From Zingiber officinale (taxonomy: Eukaryota; Streptophyta; Magnoliopsida; Zingiberales; Zingiberaceae), in assembly GCF_018446385.1 (NCBI RefSeq), contig NC_055986.1, positions 102,581,344-102,645,343 of the forward strand: a stretch of 64,000 nucleotides of DNA. The letters are read 5' to 3'. The stretch's first letter is position 1. Each line of letters begins with the position of its first letter. Shown piece by piece: positions 11,202-21,380 of the stretch. Below the pieces are notes generated by a model. That model worked only from the letters and a program-made list of their open reading frames with translations. It had not been told where the DNA came from and made no database searches. The translations under genes and the position numbers were made by a program.

Positions 11202-14200
11202 CTACATGAGCACATCTCTTATCAGGCTCGGTAGGGCTGGAGATAATTTGCGCTCCATGGTCGTTCCAGTCGTCTCCCGTCCTCGTCCTCCAAGTAGTAG
11301 GCGCCCAGCGGAGCTTTCCAATGACCTTAAATGGCCTGCCTCAGGGGGGCTTCCAGCTTTGAGACGTCGCCGACCGACTTTACTTTCTTCCACACCAAGT
11401 CGCCAACTTGAAATGACCTTGGGATCACCCTTTGGTTGTAACTTTGCCTCATCCTTTTCCGGTAGGCCTTCAGGCACACTGCCGCTTTAACGCGCACCTC
11501 ATCCACCAAGTCCAGCTCCAAGAGCCTCTGTTCGGCATTGCCCTCACTGTAGTGTTGTATCCGATCAGATTCAACGCTGACCTCGACGGGGACGACCACT
11601 TCGCTGCCATACACCAGATGGAAAGGAGTTGCCTCGATCCCTTCCTTAGGAGTTGTACGAAACGCCCACAGTACGCTGGGGAGCTCATCGACCCAGCTGC
11701 CTCCCATATGATCGAGCCGAACGCGCAAGACTCGGAGGATTTCCCGATTGGTGACCTCCCTTGCCCGTTGCTCTGAGGGTATACCACCGAGGTGACGACT
11801 TACTGAATGTCATATCCTTCACACCATTCTCTGAGTCTTTGCATGGCGAACTATCTTCCGTTGTCAGAGACGAGCCAGTGCAGGATGCCGAACCAACAGA
11901 CGATATGTTGTCAAACGAACTTCATGACCATCTTCTCGGTAATTCTGGCCAGTGGCTCAGCTTCTACCCACTTTGAGAAGTAATCCACCGCGACGAGCAG
12001 GAACTTACGTTGATCCGTCGCCATGGGAAATAACCCTACAATGTCCATGCCCCACTCGTCAAATGGGCAAGAGACTGTGGACGTCTTCATCTCCTCGGTC
12101 GGTCAGTGCAAGAGGTTGTAGTATCTCTAGCAGGGCAGGCAGGTGGCCACCGTCCGAGCGGTGTCCTCCTGTAGGTTCGGCCAGAAATACCTGGCCAGCA
12201 GAATCTTCCTTGCTAACGATCGGCCGCCCGGGTGTCCTCCGCATGATCCTTGATGTATCTCCTGTAGTATATAGTCGGCTTCCTCTGATTCGACATATTT
12301 GAGCAGAGGCCTGGAGAAGGTCTTCTTGTAGAGCTGATCTCCTATGAGGGTGAACCGACCAACCCTTTTCCTCAATAAGCGAGCCTCCTCCCAATCAGCT
12401 GGCATAGCCCCTGACCGCAAGAATTCCACTAGAGCCGCTCTCCAATCACTTGGGAAGGAGAGTCCTTCCATTCGGTTGACATGAGCTACTAAAGATACCT
12501 ACTCAATCGGCTGTGGTATGACGATCGGCGATAGCGAGCTGGCTAGCTTATCCGTAGCTTGGTTCTCCGATCGAGACATTTTATGTATGAGGACCTCCTG
12601 AAAGTTGGCCTTCAGTTTTTCGAAGGCTTCGGCGTAGAACTTGAGTCACACATTACTTATCTCAAATGTCCCGATCAGCTGCTAAGCGACTAATTGAGAG
12701 TCCGAGTGAATGAGGACCTTGATTGCTCCAACGTGTCGAGCGACTTGTAAGCTGGATATAAGCGGCTCGTACTCGGCTTCATTGTTCGTGGCCTTATAGT
12801 CCAGCCGAACGGACAACTGCATCCGTTCCTCTTGGGGAGAGATGAGCAATATACCGATCTCACTCCCCTGTCGAGTAGACGAACCATCCACATATATTTT
12901 CTAAATGGCTTCAGGCTCAAGATTGTGTACACAGTGATGAAATCTGCCAAGGATTAGGCCTTGATGGCCGTTCGGGGTTGGAATTGGATGTCGAACTCGC
13001 TGAGCTCCGTAGTCCATTTGATTAGCCGCCCAGATGCTTCTGGATTCAACAACACCCTCCCTAATGGACTGTTGGTCATTACGATGATTGAGTGGCTGAG
13101 GAAATACGGGCAAAGCCTCCGAGTGGCGAGTACCAATGCGTAAGCCAACTTCTCAAGACCGGTATAACAGGATTCAACGTCTTTCAATATATGACTCAGG
13201 AAGTACATCGGCTGTTCCTCGCTGTTCGGCCTAACTAGTGTTGAGTCGACCGCATGCTCGGTCGAGGATAAATAAATTCTGATTGGCTCACCGACAGTTG
13301 GCTTAGCCAATATAGGCAAAGAATTGAGGTACTCCTTCAGTTCTTCAAACGCCCAGTCACACTCTTCGTCCCATTGAAATTTGGTGGCTCGGCGTAATAT
13401 CTTGAAGAACGGTAAGCTCCGGTCGGCTGACTTGGAGATGAACCGAGATAGTGCAGTTATCCGACCGGTGAGACGCTGGACTTCCTTCAGATTAATTTCT
13501 AGGAGGTGGCATGTCCTATAGTGCATTCACTTTGCTGGGGTTGGCTTCGATGCCCCGTTCGGTTACAATGTAACCCAGAAATCGTCCGCTTTTCGCGCCG
13601 AACAAACGCTTGTTTGGATTCAGCTTGATCTCATACGCCCTAAGTGTCTGGCATGTCTCCTTGATATCTACACACAAGTCAGCTGCTCAGAGGGATTTAA
13701 TTAATATGTCATCGACGTATACCTCCAAATTACGGTCGATCTATCGTTGGAATACTTTATTCATCAGTCCCTGATAGGTGGCTCTGACGTTCTTCAGTTC
13801 GAACGGCATGACATTGTAACAATAAGTGTCATTGGCCATAATAAAGCTGACATTCTCTTGATCTTCCTTGGCGAGCGGCACTTGGTGGTACCCTTGATAC
13901 ACATCCAGCATGCATATTAGCTCGCACCCGGCAGTGGAGTCTACCATCTGATCGATCCAAGGTAGTGGGTAGAAGTCCTTTGGGCATGCCTTGTTGAGGT
14001 CCCGGAAGTCGATGCAGACTCTCCACTTGTTGCCCAACTTTGAGACCAACACTATATTTGTGACCCAGCTCGGGAATTGAACCTCTCGTATATGGCCGGC
14101 TTCCAGCAGCTTCTTTATTTCTGCCCGGATGTTCAGATTTTGTTCGGCACTGAAATCTCTCTTCCTCTGCTTTACAAGCTGAGCATTAGGTCGGATGTGA

Positions 14201-14451
14201 AGTTAGTGTTGTGCGACGCTCGGGGAAATCCCGGAGAGATCGTGCGTCGACCACATGAACACGTCGTGGTTCTGCTTGAGACAGGCGATCAGCTCCGCCT
14301 TCTGTTCAGCTCCCAGATCAGACGCTATGAAAGTTGTTGCCCCCATTCGGCCGGGATGGATTTGCACTTCCTCTTTCTCCTCATAAACTAAAGTAGGCAG
14401 TTTTTCGGTGATGGCGCTTACCTCTAGCCTGGGGGCCTTCCGAGTTGATCT
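11202..14451 (-). pseudogene. Gypsy pol: RT, RNase H, aRNase H, integrase (broken)
   Basis: This is the 3' half of pol, separated from gag-protease by the nested insertion. It starts at 14451 with the linker (EEKEEVQIHP). Reverse transcriptase follows (WRVCIDFRDLNKACPKDFYP near 14000; YVDD at about 13706-13720). RNase H spans about 13526-12954 (FQWDEECDWAFEELK). A second, archaeal-type RNase H remnant is at 12950-12682 (DGSSTRQGSEIGI; NEAEYEPLISSL). Integrase spans 12471-11327 with an HHCC finger (IHQGSCGGH, CLPC), core and C-terminal part. The domains are split over several frames with stops, so no full product is possible. Confidence 0.85.
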
Positions 14452-15532
14452 TGTTGGAATGTATACTAAAAGTCTAGTTTTCTGTATAAACATTTATTTA
14501 TAAATAAGAATCACATTGGTCAAATGTCTACATTTATATGTTAAGTTTAGTTGTTCAATTAATTTATATTGTAGATAACATGGTGTGTCGTGACACACAC
14601 AGAAATTCATGTTATCAGTTCCTTATAAATTATAAACAGTTGCTCATGACTAAAATGGAATGGGACAAACCATTAGAGTGGTTGTAGTGTAATTAGGTAT
14701 TAATTTATTTTGACTAATAAATTACACTAGTACACTATGAGTGTATTGAGCAAGACTATTTGAGGTAGTTTCTTTTTATACTGACTATATAAAAGAATAA
14801 TACCTCTGTTATTATAGAAGTGTGTACTCTTAATCATGATATAATAACAAGCACATATACTTAATATTTATTTCTTTAATTTATCAAAGGGTGCGATTTA
14901 GCTCGTTAAATCAAAAGACCCGATAAGTTGGGAAATGATATTATTTATATGGTGTGTTGTTGATTATAGAATGAAACTGTGTCCTAGTAATCTAGGTTGA
15001 TGATGTCCCCTTGAGGAGCTCATAAGGATTGTCATGTAAACCCTGCAAGTGGACCTAGTCCGGCATGACAATGAAGTTGAGTGATACTACTCTTGGAGCT
15101 AAATATTAATTAAGTGAGTTGTCAGTAACTCATTTAATTAGTGGACATTATATATCTTAAACATAGGGAGACTAACACACTCATGATAAGAAGGAGCTCA
15201 TATAGTAATATGGGATTGGTGCGGTAGTGCAATAATAACTCTTTAGTGGAATGAGATATTATTGATGAACTTGAGTTGGGTGTTCAGGGCGAACGCAGGA
15301 AGCTCAAGCTCATCGGGAGACCAAAACCAATTCCTCCTCTCGGTCCCTATTGTAGCCTCTTATTTATAAAGTTGTATATCCACCAAACCCAACTTCTTAC
15401 CCACCTTAAGGTGGCCCACCAAGCTAAGCTTGGAGCCCAACCGAGGGCAGGCCAAACCAAGGTTAGATGGGTTCAAGTTGTAGTCGACCCTAGCTTGGAT
15501 CTCAAGCAAGCGTAGCCAGTCACATTCACATT

Positions 15533-16090
15533 GAAAGAGAGTTTAAAATTATAAATATTTCCTTTTATAGCTTTCTGCAAAGGATTAAGAGAAAGGTTTG
15601 ATATCTTTCCTTATTTGTAGTTAAAAGGAAGATTCTAATTTTTTGATAAATTTTAAATCTTTCCTTATGTGGAAGCCATAGTTTTAAAAGAGAGTTTAAA
15701 ATTATAAATCTTTCCTTTTATAGCTTTCTACAAAGGATTAAGAGAAATGTTTGATATCTTTCCTTATTTGTAGTTTAAAGGAAGATTTTAATTTTTGATA
15801 AAACTTTTCTTTTTATAACCATCCACATGTTTTAAAAGAGAGATTTTAATTTATAAAACTTTCCTTTTATAACCAACTATGAAGGGATTTAAAGAAAGAA
15901 ATTTTTAATTAAATTTTTTTTTCGGAAATAATTATGGAAGTTTTAATTTTTTGTTTAAAACTTTCCTTGTTTAGAGGACAAGGTAGGGACCGACCATTAA
16001 AGGTTTATAAGGAAGTTTTAAATAAATTTTCCTTCTTAGACATTGGCAAGGAATATAAGGAATTTTTAATTATGTTTAAAACTTTCATTA
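15533..16090. repeat. Imperfect ~155-bp repeats inside the solo LTR
   Basis: AGAGAGTTTAAAATTATAAA near 15535 and 15690 begins two similar units that contain CTTTCCTTTTATAGCTTTCT and AAGGATTAAGAGAAA. Shorter echoes (TTTCCTT...AAGGA) continue to about 16090. No coding content. Confidence 0.7.
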
Positions 16091-16582
16091 TTTGCCAAGA
16101 CCAAGGAATATAAAAGAGAGGGTAGAGGTGTCTCACCACACAACACATCTATTATTCCTCTCCTCTCTTCCTTGGTGGTGGCTGACCCTCTTCTTCCTCC
16201 TATTCTTCTTCCTTGGTGGCCGGCGACATCTCATCTCAAGGAGTTCAAGGTGGCCAGATCTTGTTAGAGGAAGAAGGAGAGATAGGAGACATTGTTTCTT
16301 AGCATCCCTTAGAGCTTGGTTGGTGGCTGAAGTTCTTCATCTCTAGGAGATTGTTGGTGGCCAAAACTTGGAAGGAAGAAGAAGGTTTTGGTGGAGTCTT
16401 GTCTTGGTAGAACGTCGTCCAAGATAAGAAGAGGAAAACAATAGAAGATCGTGAGGTCTATAAGCTACAAAGAAAGTGTTGGTGCGGCTAGCACTAACGA
16501 TTTAACCCAGGTTTTGATGAATGACAAATAGGTTAAGTTAGTCTTGTTGTTGTCTGACACTTTGATCGAGTGTGCAGGAGAA

Positions 16583-16816
16583 GTCCAGACAGGTCGACGG
16601 GCTGACCGGATGTTTGGCACGAAGTCCAGCTAGGTCGACGGGCTGACCGGATAGCTGGCAAGAAGTCCAAGCGGGTCGACGGGCTGACCGGACGCTTGGT
16701 GAGAAGTCCAGCTAGGTCGACGGGCTGACCGGATAGCTAGCGAGAAGTCCAAGCGGGTCGACGGGCTGACCGGACGCTTGGCGAGAAGTCCAGACGGGCT
16801 GACCGGACGTTTGGCA
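16583..16816 (+). repeat. Array of covarying hairpins in the A 5' LTR
   Basis: Six ~41-bp units. Each has an outer stem, the constant centre GGTCGACGGGCTGACCGGA, and the matching stem. Stem pairs are CCAGACA/TGTTTGG, CCAGCTA/TAGCTGG, CCAAGCG/CGCTTGG, CCAGCTA/TAGCTAG, CCAAGCG/CGCTTGG and a shortened CCAGACG/CGTTTGG. GGTC/GACC form an inner stem with loop GACGGGCT. Changes in one arm are matched in the other. Confidence 0.9.
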
Positions 16817-17085
16817 GGTAAGTGAGGTAAGTCACTGGAGGGGAGTGACTGTGAGGACGCGTTCCCGGGAAGGGGACATTAGGCGTCGATCCGGCTTAGA
16901 TCCATTTCGGATGTCTAAGTCGAGATCGTGACTAGATTCCGGTCTCGGAAAGACGGAATCTAAGTCATACTCTCTTTATCCATCTGTTGAACTTTAACTG
17001 TGCTAACAATTTGTTTTACAGGATGTGTATTTGCCTCGGACTAACCTTGTTTTGCAGGAAAAAGGAGTCTTTCTGGAACAAGGTG

Positions 17086-17230
17086 GTCCGGGCGCCCGGA
17101 GGGGATTCGGGCGCCCGGAAGGTGAATTTTATCCAGCCAAGTCGTCGCCACGTGGAACATCTTGGTTTGAGCAGTTACGTCACACTCCAGGCGCCCGGAA
17201 GGGATCCAGGCGCCCGGAACAGCATATAAA
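17086..17230 (+). promoter_or_regulatory. U3 core promoter of element A with GC palindromes
   Basis: Several copies of GGGCGCCCGG or GGCGCCCGG precede CATATAAAAG (17222-17231), the likely TATA box. Transcription would start about 25-30 bp downstream. The right LTR has the same arrangement near 24478-24602. CCACGTGG, a G-box-like palindrome, lies between the GC clusters near 17150. Confidence 0.7.
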
Positions 17231-17604
17231 AGAAGCCCCAGACAGGAGTTTCAGAATCAATTTTCACTGAGAACTCTTCTACTGCTGGTCTTGCTGCTCG
17301 ACGTTCAAGTGCGACGTCAACAACGCTCCGACAAAAGTGCTCCTCCGGTGTTCATTTAATTTTTCTTTGTCGGTATTGCTTTATTATTACTAGCATTTCC
17401 TGTACTTATTCTGTAATCATATTTCGACTTGTTAGTGATTGCCCAACGAAAGTGGTCAAGGACCACGGGCCTTCGAGTAGGAGTCGTCACAGGCTCCGAA
17501 CGAAGTAAAAACATCCGTGTCTATTTTATTTTTCCGCTGCGTTTATACTCGTCTTTTTCGAATCGATATTCACCCCCCTCTATCGAATCTAACGGTCCTA
17601 CAAG

Positions 17605-17616
17605 TGGTATCAGAGC
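17605..17616 (+). other. Primer binding site of element A
   Basis: TGGTATCAGAGC two bases after the LTR end. It is complementary to the 3' end of initiator-Met tRNA, the usual copia primer. Confidence 0.92.
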
Positions 17617-17840
17617 ATGTACCGCTCTGATTTGGTGCAACCACCAATCAGACAGGGGGTGAATTTTTTTTTGTTTTTTTTAATTAATTTTAAAACTGGT
17701 GTTTCGTTAACTTAATATTTCTCTAATCAACTTAAATTAGTGCAACACGAATCTATTTTTTTTCTTTTCTTCTCTTCCCGCACTACTAATCTAAGACCAA
17801 GTCTTGGGATATTTTTTTTGGTTAGTTACCTGTGCACAGA

Positions 17841-19492
17841 ATGTCCCAACAAGAAGGATTCAGCACAGTGCGACCTCCACTCTTCAACGGGGACGACTTC
17901 CCTTACTGGAAGAAGCGCATGGAGGTCTACCTCAAAACAGACTTCGACCAGTGGATGAGCATCACGAGACCCTACAAAATTCTAGTGGACAACGCCGGGA
18001 ATCTAGTGGATCCAGAAGACTGGACAGCAGATCTCAAGAAAAAAGCATCAACAGAAAATAAAGCGATCAACACTCTACAGTGCGGATTGACAAGAGAAGA
18101 ACTGAACAGAGCCGGTCCACACAAGAACGCTAAAGAGCTATGGGACAAGTTGATCGAACTGCACGAGGGAACGAGCGACGCTAAGGTAACAAAACGAGAC
18201 CTGCTTTTAAATAAAATTTTTAATATAAAAATGCAGGAAGGAGAAACAGCAAATCAACTACACGCGAGGATCAAGGACATCCTCAACGGGCTTCATGCGA
18301 TAGGCCACCAGATGGAGAACAGAGACTTAATAAGGTACACATTAAACGCCTTTCCACGTAATAGTTTGTGGGCATCAATAGTGGATGCCTACAAAATTTC
18401 TAAGGATCTTTCTAACTTAAAATTAGATGAGCTTTTTTGTGAATTAGAATTACATGAACAAACTAATGCTGGAGCCGAGAAAGGTATAGCTCTATTTGCA
18501 GGGTCCTCCAAAGAAAAGAAAAGCAAGCCTGAATTTGAAGAAGAATCTGACCAAGACTCCGAAAACGAAGAACACCTGGTGAACTTGGTAAGAAAAATGT
18601 TCACCAGGAGAAAGAGGAGCTTCAGCAAAAAGGATCTTCAAAAGATCAGCTCTTCCTCAGAACAAAAGAACGTGACTTGCTACGGCTGCAACAAAAAGGG
18701 ACATTACAAGAACGAATGCCCAAAACTAAAGTTCGACAAACCAAAGCCAACAAAGAAGAAAGCACTCAAAGCAACGTGGGACGACTCCTCGGACGAATCA
18801 GAGGAAGAAGAGCAGAAACATCAGAGCCACCTCGCACTGATGGCCCGCGAAATGAAGACGGGTCTGAACCCGAAACAAGCCACGAGTCCGTACTCGTTTC
18901 TGAAGGCTCGAATGAGGTATATTTTAATTTAAACAAAAAGTTTTTTAGAATCATTTCTTGTTTAAATAGTAAATTAACCAAAGTAGAAAATGAAAACAAA
19001 TTACTTCTTGAGGAAAATCAAAAACTCAAGGAACAATTAAAAAATTCAAATCCAACTCAAGATCTAACACTTGAGGAGGAGAATTTATCATTAAAAAATG
19101 AAATAAACAATTTAAAGGAGATGTTAGAAAAATTCACAACAAGATCAAAAAATTTAGACTTAATCTTAAATAATCAAAAAGCATGTTATAATAAAACCGG
19201 ACTAGGATATAAGTCGAATTCAAATAAAACCTTCAAATCATTAATAACCCAATACAAGTCAACCAATCTAGCTTGGGTTCCGAAAGCGTGTCTGACCACG
19301 CAAGTAGGACTTAATCAATATTATATACCTAAAGAAAAAATACATTATATAAAATTGAATAAACCAAACCAAAATCCAAAATACAAAACTAAATCAAACT
19401 CAAAATCTAAACAGTTTAAAAATCAACAAAATTATCACCAAGTTAACTATAACTATAAAAAGAATCGACACAAGCCTAAAATCAAAACTTAA
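17841..19492 (+). pseudogene. gag: Element A gag (copia-type, one frameshift)
   Basis: Gag forms the particle and binds the element RNA. The start is ATG at 17841 (MSQQEGFSTVRPP); the reading frame opens slightly upstream but without ATG. The N-terminal half is the copia gag type (PYWKKRMEVYL near residue 27; WDKLIELHEGTSDAKV; ALNAFPRNSLWASIVDAYK). One zinc knuckle CYGCNKKGHYKNEC lies at about residues 280-293. The C-terminal part is an acidic stretch and a coiled coil (VENENKLLLEENQKLKEQ) ending in a lysine/asparagine-rich tail. Near 18850 the frame shifts: the first frame stops at 18932 and the C-terminal half continues in the other frame to 19492. A2 and A3 support one continuous ancestral protein of about 550 residues. 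Protease does not follow. Confidence 0.87.
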
Positions 19493-20040
19493 ACTAATGG
19501 CCAATAATTCAGGGGGAGGCTCCAGAATAGCTGGCACCTCCAAAACTAACTTACCCGACAGGGTAACCCAAAACTAATTAACCCGGCATGGTAATTAAGA
19601 TTAATTAAAAAGAGACCAAGTTTAACTTGAATAATGGTACTGGAGAAGTTTTTGGATGATAGTACGTTAGGGAAGCTTGGGCATCGCATGTCTAGAAAGA
19701 TATGGCTTCGATCTGGTGCATTTGGCCAAGTGGAACTGACCGAAGCTACCCTTAAATGGATCCTAATCAGTTAGACCAAGATTTAGTACTAAGCTCCGTG
19801 AATAGGACTATTCGGAAAATCTCGAAAGGTTGGTTACTTCTAATGACGTCCATGTGACTCACCAAGCTTAGAAATTTATCCGAAGAATGCCTATTTGTGG
19901 AGACCAAAGCTAAATCTGAATCTAACTCAAGTTAAACCAAAACTCCATAAAAAAAAAAATAATATCTGATTTCATCTCACAAAACCATAAGATTCCCTGA
20001 TTGATAGTATAGATCGGGTGAGATGAATAAGGTTTAAAAT
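19493..20040 (+). other. Conserved non-coding block after gag
   Basis: No open frame of note. The same text is recognisable in A2 (41620-42138, minus) and A3 (57800-58310, minus), including CAGGGGGAGGC just after gag, GACCAAGTTTAACTTGA, ATGTCTAGAAAGATATGGCT and the hairpin-like end before the AT satellite. It could be a relic of lost pol or a cis-acting RNA region; I cannot decide. Confidence 0.6.
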
Positions 20041-20044
20041 TTCA

Positions 20045-21095
20045 AACTTAAAAAAAAAAAAATTTAATTTCAAAATTTTAATTTTAAACTTAAAAATTAA
20101 TTTCAAAATTTTAATTTTAAACTTAAAATTTTAATTTTAAACTTAAAAATTATTTTCAAAATTTTAATTTTAAACTTAAAAATTAATTTCAAAATTTTAA
20201 TTTTAAACTTAAAAATTAATTTCAAAATTTTAATTTTAAACTTAAAATTCTAATTTTAAACTTAAAAATTAATTTCAAAATTTTGATTTTAAACTTAAAA
20301 ATTAATTTCAAAATTTTAATTTTAAAGAAAAATTCTAATTTTAAACTTAAAAATTAATTTCAAAATTTTAATTTTAAACTTAAAAATTAATTTCAAAATT
20401 TTAATTTTAAACTTAAAAATTAATTTCAAAATTTTAATTTTAAACTTAAAATTCTAATTTTAAACTTAAAAATTAATTTCAAAATTTTAATTTTAAACTT
20501 AAAAATTATTTTCAAAATTTTAATTTTAAACTTAAAAATTATTTTCAAAATTTTAATTTTAAACTTAAAAATTATTTTCAAAATTTTAATTTTAAACTTT
20601 AAAATTAATTTCAAAATTTTAATTTTAAACTTAAAAATTATTTTCAAAATTTTAATTTTAAACTTAAAAATTATCTTCAAAATTTTAATTTTAAACTTAA
20701 AAAAAAAAATTCAAAATTTTAATTTTAAACTTAAAAAATTATTTTCAAAATTTTAATTTTAAACTTAAAATTATTTTAAACTTAAAAAATTAATTTCAAA
20801 ATTTTAATTTTAAACTTAAAAATTATTTTCAAAATTTTAATTTTAAACTTAAAAAAAAAAATTTTCAAAATTTTAATTTTAAACTTAAAAAATTATTTTC
20901 AAAATTTTAATTTTAAACTTAAAAAATTAATTTCAAAATTTTAACTTTAAAATTAAAAACTATTATCAAAATTTTAAACTTAAAAATTAATTTTAGAATT
21001 TCAATTTTAAACTTAAAAATTATTTTCAAAATTTTAAACTTTAAAATTAAATTAAAAATTTCAATAAACTTAACTTCAAACCTAAAAAAAAAAAA
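20045..21095. repeat. 33-bp AT-rich satellite in element A
   Basis: About 30 imperfect copies of a 33-bp unit built from AAACTTAAAAATTAATTTC and AAAATTTTAATTTT (for example, unit starts at 20172 and 20205). The period is a multiple of three, so the minus strand stays open as an FKFKIKILKII-type repeat. I regard that as non-coding. Confidence 0.93.
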
Positions 21096-21109
21096 AAAAA
21101 TCAAAAATC

Positions 21110-21230
21110 AGGGGCGGGCGCCCCTGGTATTCCTCTCCGGGGCGTCCGGAAGGGAATCCGGGCACCCCGCCCTAACAACCCCGGGCGCTCGGATGGGATC
21201 CGGGCGCCCGGAGTCCCCTATAAATAAGGG
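21110..21230 (+). promoter_or_regulatory. Internal GC-palindrome promoter before ORF2
   Basis: GGGCGCCC-type palindromes and variants cluster here and lead into TATAAATA (21219-21226), 155 bp before the ORF2 start codon. The layout copies that of the LTR promoter (GGGCGCCCGG repeats then TATA), which suggests that ORF2 has its own transcript. Copy A2 keeps the palindromes but has lost the segment with the TATA box. Confidence 0.6.
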
Positions 21231-21380
21231 GCAGTAGGCGTCCCCAACCTTTGCCCCACTAATTCTCACTTTTGCCAAGGTTCACTTTGAACCTCAGTGC
21301 GAAAGTACTCTAAATCAAAATTTTCTTGCGGTGAAGACGCTGTTGCGATTCAACCGAGGTCGTCAAATCTATATTTTTCG

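Larger units (their letters stand above)
16477..17602 (+). repeat. 5' LTR of element A
   Basis: Starts TGTTGGTGCGGC and ends ACGGTCCTACA. It contains a hairpin array (16583-16816), GGGCGCCCGG palindromes (17086-17215), a TATA box (17223-17230) and an R/U5 block with the perfect hairpin GTGGTCAAGGACCAC. It is nearly identical to the 3' LTR; that copy differs in its hairpin units and lacks one GGCGCCCGG unit before the TATA box. Confidence 0.93.

Noticed and set aside
16583-16816. CRISPR-like repeat-spacer pattern
   Set aside because: The 'spacers' are complementary hairpin stems that pair with each other within each unit, in a plant LTR, with no cas genes.
20426-21104. Minus-strand open frames of repeating FKFKIKILK
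   Set aside because: Artefact of the 33-bp AT satellite; no start context, no complexity.
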